A DNA stretch of 64,000 nt from Planctomycetota bacterium. GTDB taxonomy: Bacteria > Planctomycetota > Planctomycetia > JALXBF01. The stretch spans positions 1 through 64,000 of the forward strand of contig JALXBF010000016.1 of NCBI GenBank assembly GCA_026991575.1. Direction: 5' to 3'. A model generated the notes under the pieces. That model ran no database searches. It was not told where the DNA came from and was given only the letters and a program-made list of their open reading frames with translations. Position numbers and translations under genes: made by a program. This document shows, in pieces, positions 1 to 10,600 of the stretch (position 1 is the first letter of the stretch; the number at the start of each line of letters is the position of its first letter).

Positions 1-30
1 GACGACGAGCTGGTGGGCCTTGAACTCTGA
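1..30 (+). CDS. Possible C-terminal end of an upstream gene
   Basis: Frame 1 is open from the window edge to a TGA at 28-30 and reads DDELVGLEL. It may be the tail of a gene lying mostly outside the window. Ten codons cannot establish this. Confidence 0.25.
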   Translation, partial: DDELVGLEL

Positions 31-158
31 CCGCAGGCGTCTGCAGCTAGCGGTCCGAGACTAGCTGGAGCTCTGAGCGGCAGAGACCGCGGACAGCTGG
101 GCGCGGGCTGTGAACTGACAGAGCAACGGACTGGTCATAGCGGAGGTGAGAACGCGTC

Positions 159-3100
159 GTGTGCAACATGCGGCCATTGATCCGTGCGTTCCGTGCCGTG
201 GTGAGCTTGTGGCGTCACACTGCGGCCGTCCATCTTGCAACGGCCGGCTTTCTCGGGGGCATCTTCTGGTGGCTGACGTATCTACCAAATGGTGTGTCCC
301 CGGAGGCCGAGTCTGAGGCTGTCGCTGCCGACCGGCGTGCCGTCCAGAACAAGGCACGCAAGAGAAGTTATCCCGCTCGCGTCGCCGACCAACTGGCGAT
401 CGATTCTCCGCCGTTATCTGCTCGGGAACAGCAGCGACTGTTTCACCTGCCGGACGGCTTCGAGATCGAGCTTGTGCTGTCGGAGGGTCCCGGCGTCGGC
501 AAGTTCGTCACGGTTGCGTTTGACCCGGCAGGCCGGCTGTGGACGATGACGGCGCTGGAGTACCCGGTGGACGCAAATGACGATCCGGAGGCATCGCGTC
601 AGCTATTCGAGCGAGGGGGGCGAGACAAGGTGCTCGTGCTGGACGATCCCTACGGGCCGCAGCCAGCTGAGCCGCGCGTCTTCGCGGACGGCCTGGCCAT
701 TCCCCTTGGGATTCTCCCTTACCGCGACGGTGTCTTCGTGCAGTACGGGGAGGAGATTCGGTTCTACGAGGACCGCAACGGCGACGGGCGAGCGGACGGG
801 TACCGGGTCGTGCTGACTGGCTTTGGTACCCAGGACTCTCACCTTTTCCCCCACCAGTTCACCCGGGTACCCGGGGGCTGGGTGCTGATGGCCCAGGGTT
901 TGTTCAACGTGTCGGTGGTGCGTCGCCCGGACGGTCGGCCCTTTGCCGGGGGGCAACAGCAGGTCGTGTTCCGGCACTGCAAGCTGGCCCGTTTTCGGCT
1001 CGATGGTTCCGACTTCGAACTGCTCACGGCCGGCCCGAACAACATCTGGGGCCTGACGATCTCGCACGAAGGCGAGATCTGGATCCAAGAGGCGAACGAC
1101 CTGGGCTATCCGATTATCCCGTTCATGCCCGGCGGTCGCTATGCCACGCCGTCGCCGGATCGGTTGAAACCGTACCAGCCGCTCATGCCGCCGCCGCTTA
1201 GCCCGCCACAGATGGGCGGCACGGGTCTCAGTGGGCTTGCGCTGGCCGATGACCGGGACGGCTGGCCCGTGCCCTGGGGAGCTCGAGGGCGGCGCCCTGG
1301 AGGGCCGCGCCGCTTCTACGTGGCCAACCCGGTCATCGGCCGGATCCAGGTGATTGAAGCAGTACCTCTGGGCGGTGGTCGCTATCGGTACCGGAAACTG
1401 GACGATTTCCTGCGGTGCGACGACCCACGGTTTCGGCCCGTGGCCCTGCAGTTTGGGCCGGACGGGTGCCTGTACGTCGTCGACTGGTACAACAAGATCA
1501 TTTCCCACAATGAGGTGCCGAGAAACCACCCGGAGCGCGACCGGACGCGTGGGCGCATCTGGCGAATCCGGCATCGGAGCCAGCCACGGCGCAGACCGCC
1601 GGACCTGACGCGGCTGTCACCCCGCGAACTGCTGGCTTACCTGGGGGCGGACAACACGCTGCTGGCTCAGCTTGCCTGGCAGCAAATTGTCGATCGGCGC
1701 GAGGTGACGCTGGTGCCCGATCTGCGGCGCATCGTTGCCGATCAGAGCCAGCCGGATTCTCGCCGACTCGGGGCGCTCTGGGCCTTGGAAGGACTGGTCA
1801 CGGTCTCCGGCGAGCTCCTTGTCCAACTGGCCCGCGATCCGAGTCCGCACCTGCGGCGCGAGGCGGTTCGCATCGCCGGCGCGCAGCGCCGTCCCGAGCA
1901 CGAGTTCGTCACCGTGGCAGAGCTGCTGCTGGACGATCCGGACTGGCGCGTCCGAGCGGCGCTGGGCGATAGCCTGCGCCGCGTCGAGCTAAGCTCCGAG
2001 AAGGGCATGGCCCTGCTGCTCCGCTACGCGAAGCCGCCGCTGGATGGTGGTGACCCGTGGTGCCGGTATGAGCGGGCGTTGGAACGGTTCTTGGTTCGCT
2101 GGGCCATGGAGCGACACGCTCGGCGCCTGGCCCAGTTCTTGCAAAGCCCGGCGGCGGAACGGTTCCCGTTGGAAAGTCGTCTGCTGGCCACACTGGCACT
2201 GCCTGGGCCGGTCGGCGCCGTCGCGCTGGTCAGGATGATCCCCCGGCTGCAGCGGCCGCTTGATGTGGAGGAAATCCGACTGTTGGCGCAGTACATGCAC
2301 GAGCCGGCGGTGGCCGAAGCGCTGCGTCAGGCGCTGGGCGAGGTGGGGCGGACTGCGCGGACGCTGCAGGTGCTGCTCGAATTGCGCAACGAACTGGACC
2401 TGACCGCGCTGCAACCCGAGATTGCTTCGGCCGTGGTGCGTCTGTGGCACGAGGCACCGGTCGAGGAGGCCACACGGCTGCTGCTGGTCGATGCCGCCGG
2501 CGCGTTTCGGGTGAGCGAGATGGAACAGGCGCTACTTCAGTTGGCCGGGGACGAGCAAGCCTCCGAGCGGTTGCGCCGCGCCGCACTCAGGGCGCTGCGC
2601 GGCATCGGGGTCCGTCGGCCACAGCCTCTGCTTGCGCTGATCGAGCAGGAGCCGCCGGGAAGTCGCTTGCGCGAACTTGCGCTGACTGCGCTTGCCGAAT
2701 CGAGTGAGCCTTCCGCTCAGCGCGCCGTCGCAAAACGGCTGAGCGAGTTGACCGCGGCCGAGAAGCGGCTGGTCCTGGGGCGACTCGCCAGCTCTCGGCC
2801 AGGGGCCCGGGCCATACTGGCTGCCATCGAGCGCGGTGACCTGGAAAGCGAGGAGCTCCCGATCCGCGTGCTGGAGCAACTACGTGTGCTGCTGCCTGAG
2901 AGTGAGACCGTGCGCGAGCTGTGGGCCGAGGTGGCGGATCGCGTCCAGTACGTGCTTCGACTGAACGGTGGCCCAAACGACTACGTGGCTGACCCGATCA
3001 CGCTGAAGGGGCCGTTTACGGTGGAAGCTTGGGTGCGCCTGGATCCGGACATCAGCAACGCGGATGGCATCCTTGCCGCACCCGGTCAGTTGGACATGAA

Positions 3101-3992
3101 CTTCTACCAGGCGCGCTTTCGTGTGTGGGTCCAGGGCCATCATGACATTGTCATCGCACGGCGAGAAGTCAAGCCGGGGTCGTGGACGCACGTTGCCGTG
3201 ACTCGGGACGGACAGGGCCGGTTCCGGATCTACATCAATGGGGAGCTGGACGCGGTCAGCAAAGAAAAGGAAACGAGGTCGTTTGTTGGCTTGCAGATCG
3301 GGCGGACCATCCCGTCACGGACCGGCACTAGGGGGGAGATTGCGGAATTCCGTGTCTGGAACCGGGCGCTGTCGGACGCAGAGATTCGCGACCGCTTCGA
3401 TTGGACTTATCGCGGCAGCCAGAGGCCGGCCGGGCTGGTGCTCTATCGTGCCGGGCGCGATTGGGGAAGGTTAAGCGGTTCAGCCGCTGTGGTTCCCGTG
3501 ATGGACGGCCCGGTGCTACAGACGCCGGCTGAGGCGCGGGCGAGAGCGGCGCTGTTTGAACGTTACCGCAGGCTGGCTTCTCAACCGGGCGATCTGAAGC
3601 GTGGCCGGGCGCTGTTCGAACGCCACTGCCTGGTCTGTCACACGGTTGGCGGCAAGGGGGGCCAGATCGGCCCCCCGCTGGACGGGGTCGGGCTAAAGGG
3701 ACTGGAGTCGCTCCTGCGCAACGTGCTGACGCCCAGCGCCGCGGTGGAGGCAGGATACCGGAACTACCGCGTGCTGACCGAGGACGGCCGGCTGATAGAG
3801 GGATTGCTGGTGGCCGAGACGGAGGATGCGGTCGTGATCCGTCAGCCAGATCGACCCGACCAGCGCATTGCGAAGCGCGCGATCGCCCGGGCAGGATACA
3901 CGCGGACCTCGGTGATGCCAGAGGGACTGTTGCAGGGGCTGCGCGATGAGCAAGCTCGCGATTTGCTGCGGTACGTGCTGTCGCTGAAATGA
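159..3992 (+). CDS. PVC-type membrane-bound dehydrogenase with HEAT repeats, LamG domain and C-terminal cytochrome c
   Basis: A 1277-residue exported protein. A hydrophobic segment near residues 26-43 is a signal or anchor. Residues about 90-460 form a beta-propeller of the PVC membrane-bound dehydrogenase family (glucose/sorbosone dehydrogenase-like). Helical HEAT-type repeats follow to about residue 900. Residues about 930-1075 read as a LamG/concanavalin-like jelly roll (FTVEAWVRL, WTHVAVTRDGQGRF). A planctomycete-type cytochrome c lies at the C-terminus, with heme motif CLVCH near residue 1157 and a likely Met ligand in TSVMPEGL. Family knowledge suggests periplasmic oxidation of sugars or alcohols with electrons passed to the heme; the substrate is unknown. 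GGAGG at 142-146 fits the GTG start at 159; ATG 168 is an alternative. Confidence 0.85.
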   Translation: MCNMRPLIRAFRAVVSLWRHTAAVHLATAGFLGGIFWWLTYLPNGVSPEAESEAVAADRRAVQNKARKRSYPARVADQLAIDSPPLSAREQQRLFHLPDGFEIELVLSEGPGVGKFVTVAFDPAGRLWTMTALEYPVDANDDPEASRQLFERGGRDKVLVLDDPYGPQPAEPRVFADGLAIPLGILPYRDGVFVQYGEEIRFYEDRNGDGRADGYRVVLTGFGTQDSHLFPHQFTRVPGGWVLMAQGLFNVSVVRRPDGRPFAGGQQQVVFRHCKLARFRLDGSDFELLTAGPNNIWGLTISHEGEIWIQEANDLGYPIIPFMPGGRYATPSPDRLKPYQPLMPPPLSPPQMGGTGLSGLALADDRDGWPVPWGARGRRPGGPRRFYVANPVIGRIQVIEAVPLGGGRYRYRKLDDFLRCDDPRFRPVALQFGPDGCLYVVDWYNKIISHNEVPRNHPERDRTRGRIWRIRHRSQPRRRPPDLTRLSPRELLAYLGADNTLLAQLAWQQIVDRREVTLVPDLRRIVADQSQPDSRRLGALWALEGLVTVSGELLVQLARDPSPHLRREAVRIAGAQRRPEHEFVTVAELLLDDPDWRVRAALGDSLRRVELSSEKGMALLLRYAKPPLDGGDPWCRYERALERFLVRWAMERHARRLAQFLQSPAAERFPLESRLLATLALPGPVGAVALVRMIPRLQRPLDVEEIRLLAQYMHEPAVAEALRQALGEVGRTARTLQVLLELRNELDLTALQPEIASAVVRLWHEAPVEEATRLLLVDAAGAFRVSEMEQALLQLAGDEQASERLRRAALRALRGIGVRRPQPLLALIEQEPPGSRLRELALTALAESSEPSAQRAVAKRLSELTAAEKRLVLGRLASSRPGARAILAAIERGDLESEELPIRVLEQLRVLLPESETVRELWAEVADRVQYVLRLNGGPNDYVADPITLKGPFTVEAWVRLDPDISNADGILAAPGQLDMNFYQARFRVWVQGHHDIVIARREVKPGSWTHVAVTRDGQGRFRIYINGELDAVSKEKETRSFVGLQIGRTIPSRTGTRGEIAEFRVWNRALSDAEIRDRFDWTYRGSQRPAGLVLYRAGRDWGRLSGSAAVVPVMDGPVLQTPAEARARAALFERYRRLASQPGDLKRGRALFERHCLVCHTVGGKGGQIGPPLDGVGLKGLESLLRNVLTPSAAVEAGYRNYRVLTEDGRLIEGLLVAETEDAVVIRQPDRPDQRIAKRAIARAGYTRTSVMPEGLLQGLRDEQARDLLRYVLSLK

Positions 3993-4250
3993 CCGATGCC
4001 GGTGCACCGGTCAAGCCGCTACCGTTGCCGCAGCCTGTGTTGCACAGCAACACGGCGTCGCTGCAAGCGAGCGGACGCGTCCCCTGCCGCATCGCGCTTC
4101 CGGCCGCACAGCCGGCCTGACCCAGATTCTAAGGTGCGCGAACGGGTTACGGACAGGGGGCCGGCCGTTTGGGCGGTCCCGTCCTACGACGCTCCTGTCC
4201 GTGCCGTCAGGGGGCCGGCTCCTGCGATAGCGTCCTCGGGCCATTGCGGG

Positions 4251-4472
4251 CTAGGGCGACGGTTGCGTGCCGCGAGCGGACTGTCTCAAGGCTGCAGCTT
4301 CGTTGGCCAGCTTGAAATCGGGGCCCGGGGCGAAATACTGGACGTCATCGCGCAGGTAGTAAGGGGAGGGCAAGGTCATGCCGGCGCGGTCGACCTGGCA
4401 TCCGGCCAACCAGCCTAGAGCGGCCAGCACGAGCGAAGCCAAAGCAGCTCGGACCGTCTTGCGACTCTGCAT
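4251..4472 (-). CDS. Small lipoprotein of unknown function
   Basis: 73 residues. The N-terminus has a basic start (MQSRKTVR), a hydrophobic core and the lipobox LAGC, so it should be a signal-peptidase II substrate anchored in the envelope. The mature part is short and has a PGPDFKLANEAAALR stretch. No enzymatic domain is visible. It lies downstream of, and on the same strand as, the Cys-rich secreted protein at 4702-5331, with a hairpin between them. Confidence 0.6.
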   Translation of the reverse strand: MQSRKTVRAALASLVLAALGWLAGCQVDRAGMTLPSPYYLRDDVQYFAPGPDFKLANEAAALRQSARGTQPSP

Positions 4473-4639
4473 CGTCTCCTTCTCCAGCTCGGAGCCACTG
4501 GCGGCGGTCCTTACCGCGTCACGGACGCGCCACCGGACCTCCCTGCCTCATCGGCAAGACCGCTGTCATCGTGGTGAGTCACACTTTCGCTATCGGCGAT
4601 CGATTCGCTGCAACTTGACCCTTTGCCCATCAAAGGCAA

Positions 4640-4666
4640 CGGCCCGGGACCAGTGGTCCCGGGCCG
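4640..4666 (-). terminator. Strong GC hairpin between two minus-strand genes
   Basis: A near-perfect inverted repeat (arms CGGCCCGGGACCA and TGGTCCCGGGCCG) lies just past the stop of the gene at 4702-5331. The minus-strand sequence after it has only short T runs, so it may be an imperfect terminator or a processing hairpin. Confidence 0.5.
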
Positions 4667-4701
4667 ATCGTGCGCTCTAACTGGTGCGGGTGGTGTTGTG
4701 G

Positions 4702-5331
4702 CTAGAGCCCAGCGGCTGGGATCAACTGCAGCTTGCCCCTGGACTGAGTCGAGCCTTCTGGGGCTGCCGGTTGCGGAGTCGGCACCTTCGGCTGCTCGAC
4801 CTCAGGCTCCGCGGCGGGGGCAGGGGCGGGTGCAGGCGGTGCCGGTGCCGTCTCGACAGCGGGCCCACACAGCGAGCAGCCCGGCTGGAAGGTGGGCACC
4901 AGCGGCGGAGCCCACACGGTCGGGACACCGGCGCAGACGGAGCAAGCGGATGCATTCCATGCGTTGTGGATACAGGCCTTGATACGGTGCACCTTGTGGG
5001 CGAGTAAGTTGACGCTTGCGCCGGCCAGGGCTCCGATGCCCTGTACGGTTGCGCGTGCGGCGTGGCCGACGGTGCGCGCAGCGCTGTGGAGCGCAGCACC
5101 GGTGTGATAGAGCGTTTCACGCGCATGGTCGTGCAGGCTCTGGCCGCAGCAACCCGGATAAGGCAACGCCGGCAGTGCCGGCAGAGCCACCTGCGGCCCT
5201 TGACACGTGGTGCAGTTCATCAGGCCGTGTTCATAGCAAGCGAGTCGGATGGGGGCATCTCCTGCCCGTGCCGCCTTGACTGCCAGGGCAAGCACCGCCG
5301 CTGCGACTGCCAACGCTAACGCCTTTCGCAT
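4702..5331 (-). CDS. Secreted Cys- and Pro/Ala-rich protein of unknown function
   Basis: 209 residues with a clear Sec signal peptide (MRKALALAVAAAVLALAVKA, cleavage near ARA-GD). The mature protein has several paired cysteines (NCTTCQGP, GCCGQS, CSVC, GCSLCGP), a central Ala/His-rich helical stretch and a Pro/Ala/Glu-rich tail. This fits an exported, disulfide-stabilised envelope protein. An AGGAGG ribosome site sits 7 bases before the ATG. I do not recognise a family. Confidence 0.65.
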   Translation of the reverse strand: MRKALALAVAAAVLALAVKAARAGDAPIRLACYEHGLMNCTTCQGPQVALPALPALPYPGCCGQSLHDHARETLYHTGAALHSAARTVGHAARATVQGIGALAGASVNLLAHKVHRIKACIHNAWNASACSVCAGVPTVWAPPLVPTFQPGCSLCGPAVETAPAPPAPAPAPAAEPEVEQPKVPTPQPAAPEGSTQSRGKLQLIPAAGL

Positions 5332-5524
5332 CGCTGAACCTCCTAACCGCAGTGTGTTTCGTCCTTCCGGAAACTTGCCGCGCCCTGGTCGGTTCCGGGC
5401 GCAGTCATTCCCTTGCCTAGTGGCTAGTCAACTATGCCCTACGCATGCGCGGATGACAAATCCGCAGCGGCGATTTGGCTGGCAAACTCGGTAAAGCGTA
5501 ACTGGCCTGTGGGATCTGCCGGCG

Positions 5525-6823
5525 TTAGCGCCCCTGATCCACAAGCCAACGCAGCGCCTTGTCACCGATGTCGTGGCGGCACCAGCCTCCGGGCGTCTTG
5601 ATGAGCCGGATTGCTTCGTACGCTTTTCGCTTGGCCTCCGGCAGGCTGTCGCCCAAGGCAGTAACCCCCAGGATGCGGCCACCGTCGACCACGACCTGAC
5701 CGTCACGCAGGGCGGTACCGGCGTGAAAGACCTTGACGTCCGCCATGGCTTCGGCCTGTTCGATTCCCGTGATCGGCTGGCCCTTCGTGTACTTTCCCGG
5801 GTAACCTTCGGCGGCCAGCACAACGCACAGCGCTGCTCGATCGTCCCAGGCGATCGCCGGATGCTGATCGAGCCGGCCGTCGACGGCCGCATCCAGTAGC
5901 TCGTACAGATCCGTCTGAAGCCGCATCATAAGTGGTTGGCATTCGGGATCGCCGAACCGGACGTTGAACTCCAGCACCTTCGGGCCTGATGGCGTGAGCA
6001 TCAGGCCGGCGTACAGCACCCCTTGGAACGGTATTCCCTGCCGCTTCATCTGGTGTACTGCGGGGACAAGGATCCGCTGGTCAATCTCTTCGAGCAACTC
6101 GGGCGTCGCCATCGGGGCCGGGCTGTAGGCGCCCATGCCGCCGGTGTTCGGACCGCGGTCCCCATCGTAGGCCGCTTTATGGTCCTGGGCCGGTTCCAGC
6201 CGGGCAAGGGTTCGGCCGTCGCAGATGGCCAGCACGCTAAGTTCTTCGCCGCGCAGTCGCTCTTCGATGACGATGCGCTCGCCAGCGTCTCCGAACGCCC
6301 GCTGGCGCATGATCAGGTCCACGGCGGCGAATGCCTCCTTGGGGGTGTCGCAAACGATGGAGCCCTTGCCCGCTGCCAGCCCGTCGGCCTTGACGACCAC
6401 GGGCACATCGCCCAGCGAACGCAGATAACGGTCTGCCTCGTCCGGGTCGTCGAACGTTGCAAACTCCGCGGTCGGGATCGCTGCCCGCCGCATCAGCTGT
6501 TTGGCGAAGACCTTGCTGCCCTCCAGCTGAGCCGCTTCGCGGGTGGGCCCGAAGATCCGCAGGCCGGCTTGCCGGAACGCATCGACGATGCCGGCGCACA
6601 AAGGGCCTTCCGGGCCGACGACCGTCAGCGTCACGTTCTGCTCTTGGGCAAAGCGGATGAGCCCCTCAAAATCGGTCGGGTCAATCGGTACGTTCACGAA
6701 CTCGCGGGCCGTGCCCGCGTTGCCGGGAGCCACGTAGACAGCTTGTACGTGGGGGCTCTGTGCGAGCTTCCACGCCAGCGCGTGCTCGCGGCCGCCGCGA
6801 CCGACAACAAGCACGTTCGCCAC
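5525..6823 (-). CDS. purD: Phosphoribosylamine-glycine ligase
   Basis: 432 residues, normal for GARS. It catalyses ATP-dependent ligation of phosphoribosylamine and glycine, step 2 of de novo purine synthesis, in the cytoplasm. The N-terminus has VLVVGRGGREHALAWKL. The ATP-grasp part shows VVKADGLAAGKGSIVCD, GPNTGGMGAYSP and LEFNVRFGDPECQPLMMRL (Glu, Asn and Asp metal/ATP ligands). It is a single gene, divergent from the ECF sigma gene across a 180-bp spacer. Confidence 0.97.
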   Translation of the reverse strand: MANVLVVGRGGREHALAWKLAQSPHVQAVYVAPGNAGTAREFVNVPIDPTDFEGLIRFAQEQNVTLTVVGPEGPLCAGIVDAFRQAGLRIFGPTREAAQLEGSKVFAKQLMRRAAIPTAEFATFDDPDEADRYLRSLGDVPVVVKADGLAAGKGSIVCDTPKEAFAAVDLIMRQRAFGDAGERIVIEERLRGEELSVLAICDGRTLARLEPAQDHKAAYDGDRGPNTGGMGAYSPAPMATPELLEEIDQRILVPAVHQMKRQGIPFQGVLYAGLMLTPSGPKVLEFNVRFGDPECQPLMMRLQTDLYELLDAAVDGRLDQHPAIAWDDRAALCVVLAAEGYPGKYTKGQPITGIEQAEAMADVKVFHAGTALRDGQVVVDGGRILGVTALGDSLPEAKRKAYEAIRLIKTPGGWCRHDIGDKALRWLVDQGR

Positions 6824-6934
6824 GGCTGGTCCTCCAAGAAGCGGATCCCTGTCTCCTGGCCAACGCTCTGCAATCCTACACAGCTCACCCCAATGCGACG
6901 ACCGCTGCGCCGCGGTGCGCCGTCCCGAGTCGGG

Positions 6935-6941
6935 TTATACT
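6935..6941 (+). promoter_or_regulatory. Candidate -10 element upstream of the ECF sigma gene
   Basis: TTATACT sits about 60 bp before the GTG start at 7004, in the divergent purD/ECF spacer. No convincing -35 box lies at the usual distance, so this is weak. Confidence 0.25.
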
Positions 6942-7003
6942 GAATGGGAGCCGCTCGTTGCGTCCGTGGCGGACGCCAACCGCCATTGCGGGAGTAGCAC
7001 GTC

Positions 7004-7657
7004 GTGCCTGCGCAGGAACCGTCCCGACAAGAGCAGGGCCCTGTCGATCCGAGGCAGATTGAAGCGCTTCTGGAGCGACTGTCCGGTGGCGACACGGAAG
7101 CGTTCGCCGAGCTTTTCGACCTGTACCGCAGCATGCTTAAGGACCGGCTGGCCGCTCGCATCGGGCCCGATCTGGCACGCAAGGTGGACGCTTCCGACAT
7201 CGTGCAGGAGACGTTCCTGAGTGCGGCGCGCCACGTGGCGGAGTTTCGGGGGGCTACGTTGGAGTCTTTCCTTCAGTGGCTTTCCGTGATTGCTTCCCGC
7301 CGGATCACGGACGCGTACCGGCACTACCTCGCATACGAAAAGCGGAACGTGCGCCGCGAGGTTGCGTTGCCGCTCGGTGACAGCGCCGACGGGCGAGCGG
7401 GCTATGCGCTGCTGCCCGACGGCACGCTCGGCCCGGCACACCACGCCGTGACCTCCGAACTGCGCCAGCGTGTGCGGCAGGCGATCGAACAGCTGCCGGA
7501 GAACTATCGCGAGGTAATCCGGCTGCGTTTCTTCGAAGGGCTGAAGTTGGAGGAGATCGCCCGGCGGTTGGGCAAGTCCAAAGGGGCAGTTGCCATGCTG
7601 CTGAGCCGTGCCGGTGAGAAGTTGCGGACCCTGCTGCCCGAGGTGAGCGGGTTGTGA
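7004..7657 (+). CDS. ECF-family RNA polymerase sigma factor
   Basis: 217 residues with sigma region 2 (ASDIVQETFLSAARHVAEFR) and region 4 (helix-turn-helix LKLEEIARRLGKSKGAVAML). Region 3 is absent, as usual for ECF sigmas. GTG start with a GCGGGAG ribosome site about 9 bases upstream. The stop overlaps the start of the kinase gene (GTGA), so the two are translationally coupled. By planctomycete precedent, the kinase probably regulates this sigma factor in place of an anti-sigma factor; that is inference here. Confidence 0.92.
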   Translation: MPAQEPSRQEQGPVDPRQIEALLERLSGGDTEAFAELFDLYRSMLKDRLAARIGPDLARKVDASDIVQETFLSAARHVAEFRGATLESFLQWLSVIASRRITDAYRHYLAYEKRNVRREVALPLGDSADGRAGYALLPDGTLGPAHHAVTSELRQRVRQAIEQLPENYREVIRLRFFEGLKLEEIARRLGKSKGAVAMLLSRAGEKLRTLLPEVSGL

Positions 7658-10600
7658 GCGGGCAACAGCATCGTGCGGCCAACCAGCAAGACCCGTCGAC
7701 CCACGAGGAGCAGGTTGGGCTGTTGTTGGCAGCCTTCCTGGAAGCACGCGAACGCGATCCGGAGCTTAGACCAGAACAGTTCCTGGACACGGTGCCCGAG
7801 AAGCTCAGGGAGGCGGTCCGCGCCGCCATCGAGTCGGTGCTGTGGCTGGAGGCTGTGGAACCGCACGGGCGGCAGCGGCCCGAAGAACCCTCCGCTGGCA
7901 AACAGTTCGGCCATTACCGTTTGATCCAACGGCTGGGAGAGGGCACAGGCGGCACGGTGTACCTGGCGGAGCATACGTTGCTGAAGCGGCGGGTGGCGTT
8001 GAAGCTGCTTGCTGAACCGTGGACCGCAGACCCCGGCCGACGTGAGCGATTCGAGCGTGAAGCACGGGCGATAGCGCGGCTACACCACACGAATATTGCT
8101 CCCCTCTTCGAGTACGGCCGATGCCAGGGGCGGCTGTTCTTTGCGATGCAGTACATCGAGGGCTGGACGCTGGCGGAGTTGATTTGCTACGCCAGGGAGG
8201 GGGATCAATGGAAGGAACTGCCGGAGCCGATCAAGCAACTGGTACGGGAGGCTCGGCGCCGCGGCGGGTTCCGGCCGCAACAGGTGGCGGAATGGGGGGC
8301 TCAGGCGGCAGCTGCCCTGGCGCACGCGCACGGGCAGGGGGTAATCCACCGGGACATTAAGCCCTCCAATCTCGTGCTTGACCGCCAGGGCCGGCTCTGG
8401 GTGGTGGACTTCGGGCTTGCGTTGCTGCCGGACGATGCTGGCCTGACCCTGCCGGGCGTGCCCGTCGGCACGCCGCGGTACATGAGTCCGGAGGTGGCTC
8501 GTGGCGGACCGGCAACGGAACGCAGTGACCTATACTCGCTCGCGGCAGTCCTCTATGAGCTGCTGACGCTCAGGCCGGTTCTCCCCGGTGAGGAAGTGGC
8601 GGAGGTGCTGGAGGCGGCGCGGCAGTTCGAGGGGGTTCGCTTCGAGCGCCGGGAACTATCGCGTATCGGGCGTGATCTGGCTGCCGTGGTGCAGGCTGCA
8701 CTGGAGCCGGATCCGCGCCACCGGCTGGCGACGGCGGAGGTCCTGGCAGAGGAGCTGCGGCGGGTGTTAGCGGGGGAGCCGGTGCGGCTGCGCCGCTGGG
8801 CCACCCTGCGCACCGCGGCTCGTTGGGCTCGGCGTCATGCTGCCGTTACCGCCGTTGCCGGTGTGCTCGGGACCATTGCGATTGGCCTGGCGGTGTGGCG
8901 CCACGTGGACGTGGCGGCTGCACGTCGCCAGGCGGAAACCAACGCTCGCCGCGCCGAGAGCGCGCTCCGTCAGGCTCGCGCCGAACTGGTCCGGTCGCAC
9001 ATCGCCGATGCGCGCGCGTGGGTACGGAGCCGCGTCAACGGTCGACGGGCACACGCGCTGCGCAGCCTCCAGGAAGCTCGACGCTACCTTGATGCCGTCG
9101 ACGGCTCGGTCGCGGCCGACTGGTGGGATGCGTGGCTTGCTGCGCAAGGCTGCCCGGACTTGACTTACCAGCCGCTTGCCCACCGTGCCGTGTCCCATCC
9201 GCTTGAATCCCTCTTGGGTGGTAGCACCCGTGGTGCCCAACCCGAGCCGTGGACCTCGCTGGAAGTGGTTGTGCCGCAGCAGCGCGGGCAGCAACTCGTG
9301 GTTGGCACCACCCGCTCAGGATTGCTGTTCCGGCTGCTTGAGGGCCGGCCTGAGGTCATCGTGGAGCTGCCCGGGGAACAGAGCACGCTGTGCGGCTCAG
9401 CCTACCCGTGGGTTGTCGCTGCGGGAGAAGACGGTGCCTGGGCCGTGGACCTGACGAGCGGAGCTGTCCAGCAGATCTGTGACGGACCAACGCTCGCTGC
9501 CGCCGTGGCGTCCGCGGCGAGTCGGATTGCCGTGGCAACGCGGGGAACGGTCGCCATCTACGAGCTGGCCGGCACCGCCTGGGAGGAGGCTGCCCGGTTG
9601 GCGCTACCTAGCGGACCGGCAGTCGCGCTGGCGTGGGACTGGGCGGGCAAGCTGCTGGCAGTGGTGACGGATCGGCCACCGGAGCTGACGGTCTACACGG
9701 TGCCCGCGGGCCGGGCGATCTGGCGGATTGACCTGGCTGAGGGGGAGCGTTCTGCCGTGCTGCGCTCGGCCACGTTGGCGTTTCTGCCCACGGGTCAGGT
9801 GGCGCTGGGCTTGGCAGATGGCAGCGTGCGCGTCGTGTCGCCGCAGACCGGTCTGGGGGATCTGCTGCGAAGTCACCGCTCCGCGGTAACCGCCTGCGTT
9901 GCTGTGGACGATGGTGTGCGGCTGATGACGGCCGATCGAGCCGAAGTGACTCTCTGGAACCTGGTCCGAGGGGAGCCGTTGTGTCCGTCGTTGAGGCTGC
10001 CAACGGCCGTTGAGCGCGTCACTGCGTTGTCGGCCGGTGAGTGGCTGGTCGGCTCGGCCGAAGGGTGGTACCGCGTGCGGTTTCGACCGAGCGGCCGCCT
10101 GTACCGCGCGTTGCCCGTGCTGGCCCGGCGTGTCGTAGCCGGCACGTTTTGTGCTAGTTCGATCGTGCTGGCCGGTGCGGACGGTGAGCTGTTGGTCGTC
10201 GGTCCGCGCGGCGAACAGCGGCGGTACCGGTTACCCGGGTCGCCCCAGCGGCTGCAGCGGCAGTCGGCGGACCTGGTGGTCTGCTATCTTGCCGATGGCC
10301 GGCGTGTGGTATTGGACGTAGCCGGCGGGCGACTGAAGGTGCCGCGTGTCGACACCAGCGCGGTGGGGGGGGCCGCCTCTGGCGGAACCGCCCCGAGTGC
10401 TGCTCAGCAGGCCGTGACGCGGTGGCCTGGCCCGGTGGCCGGCGATGGTGCCGATCGTGACACCGGCGAGCTGTTGTCGGTCGTGCGGTGGCATGGCGAG
10501 AGCGACGTGCTGACGGTTGCTTTGGTGGCTGGGCGTGATGGGGGCCGAGACGTGCTGCTGTGGCGGAGCGATCGGCAGGGCAAGTTGGTTCGGTTGCTTG

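Noticed and set aside
603-1574. Minus-strand frame of about 320 codons
   Set aside because: Lies wholly inside the well-supported 1277-residue gene on the other strand; its His/Pro/Arg-rich translation is typical of an antisense frame in GC-rich DNA.
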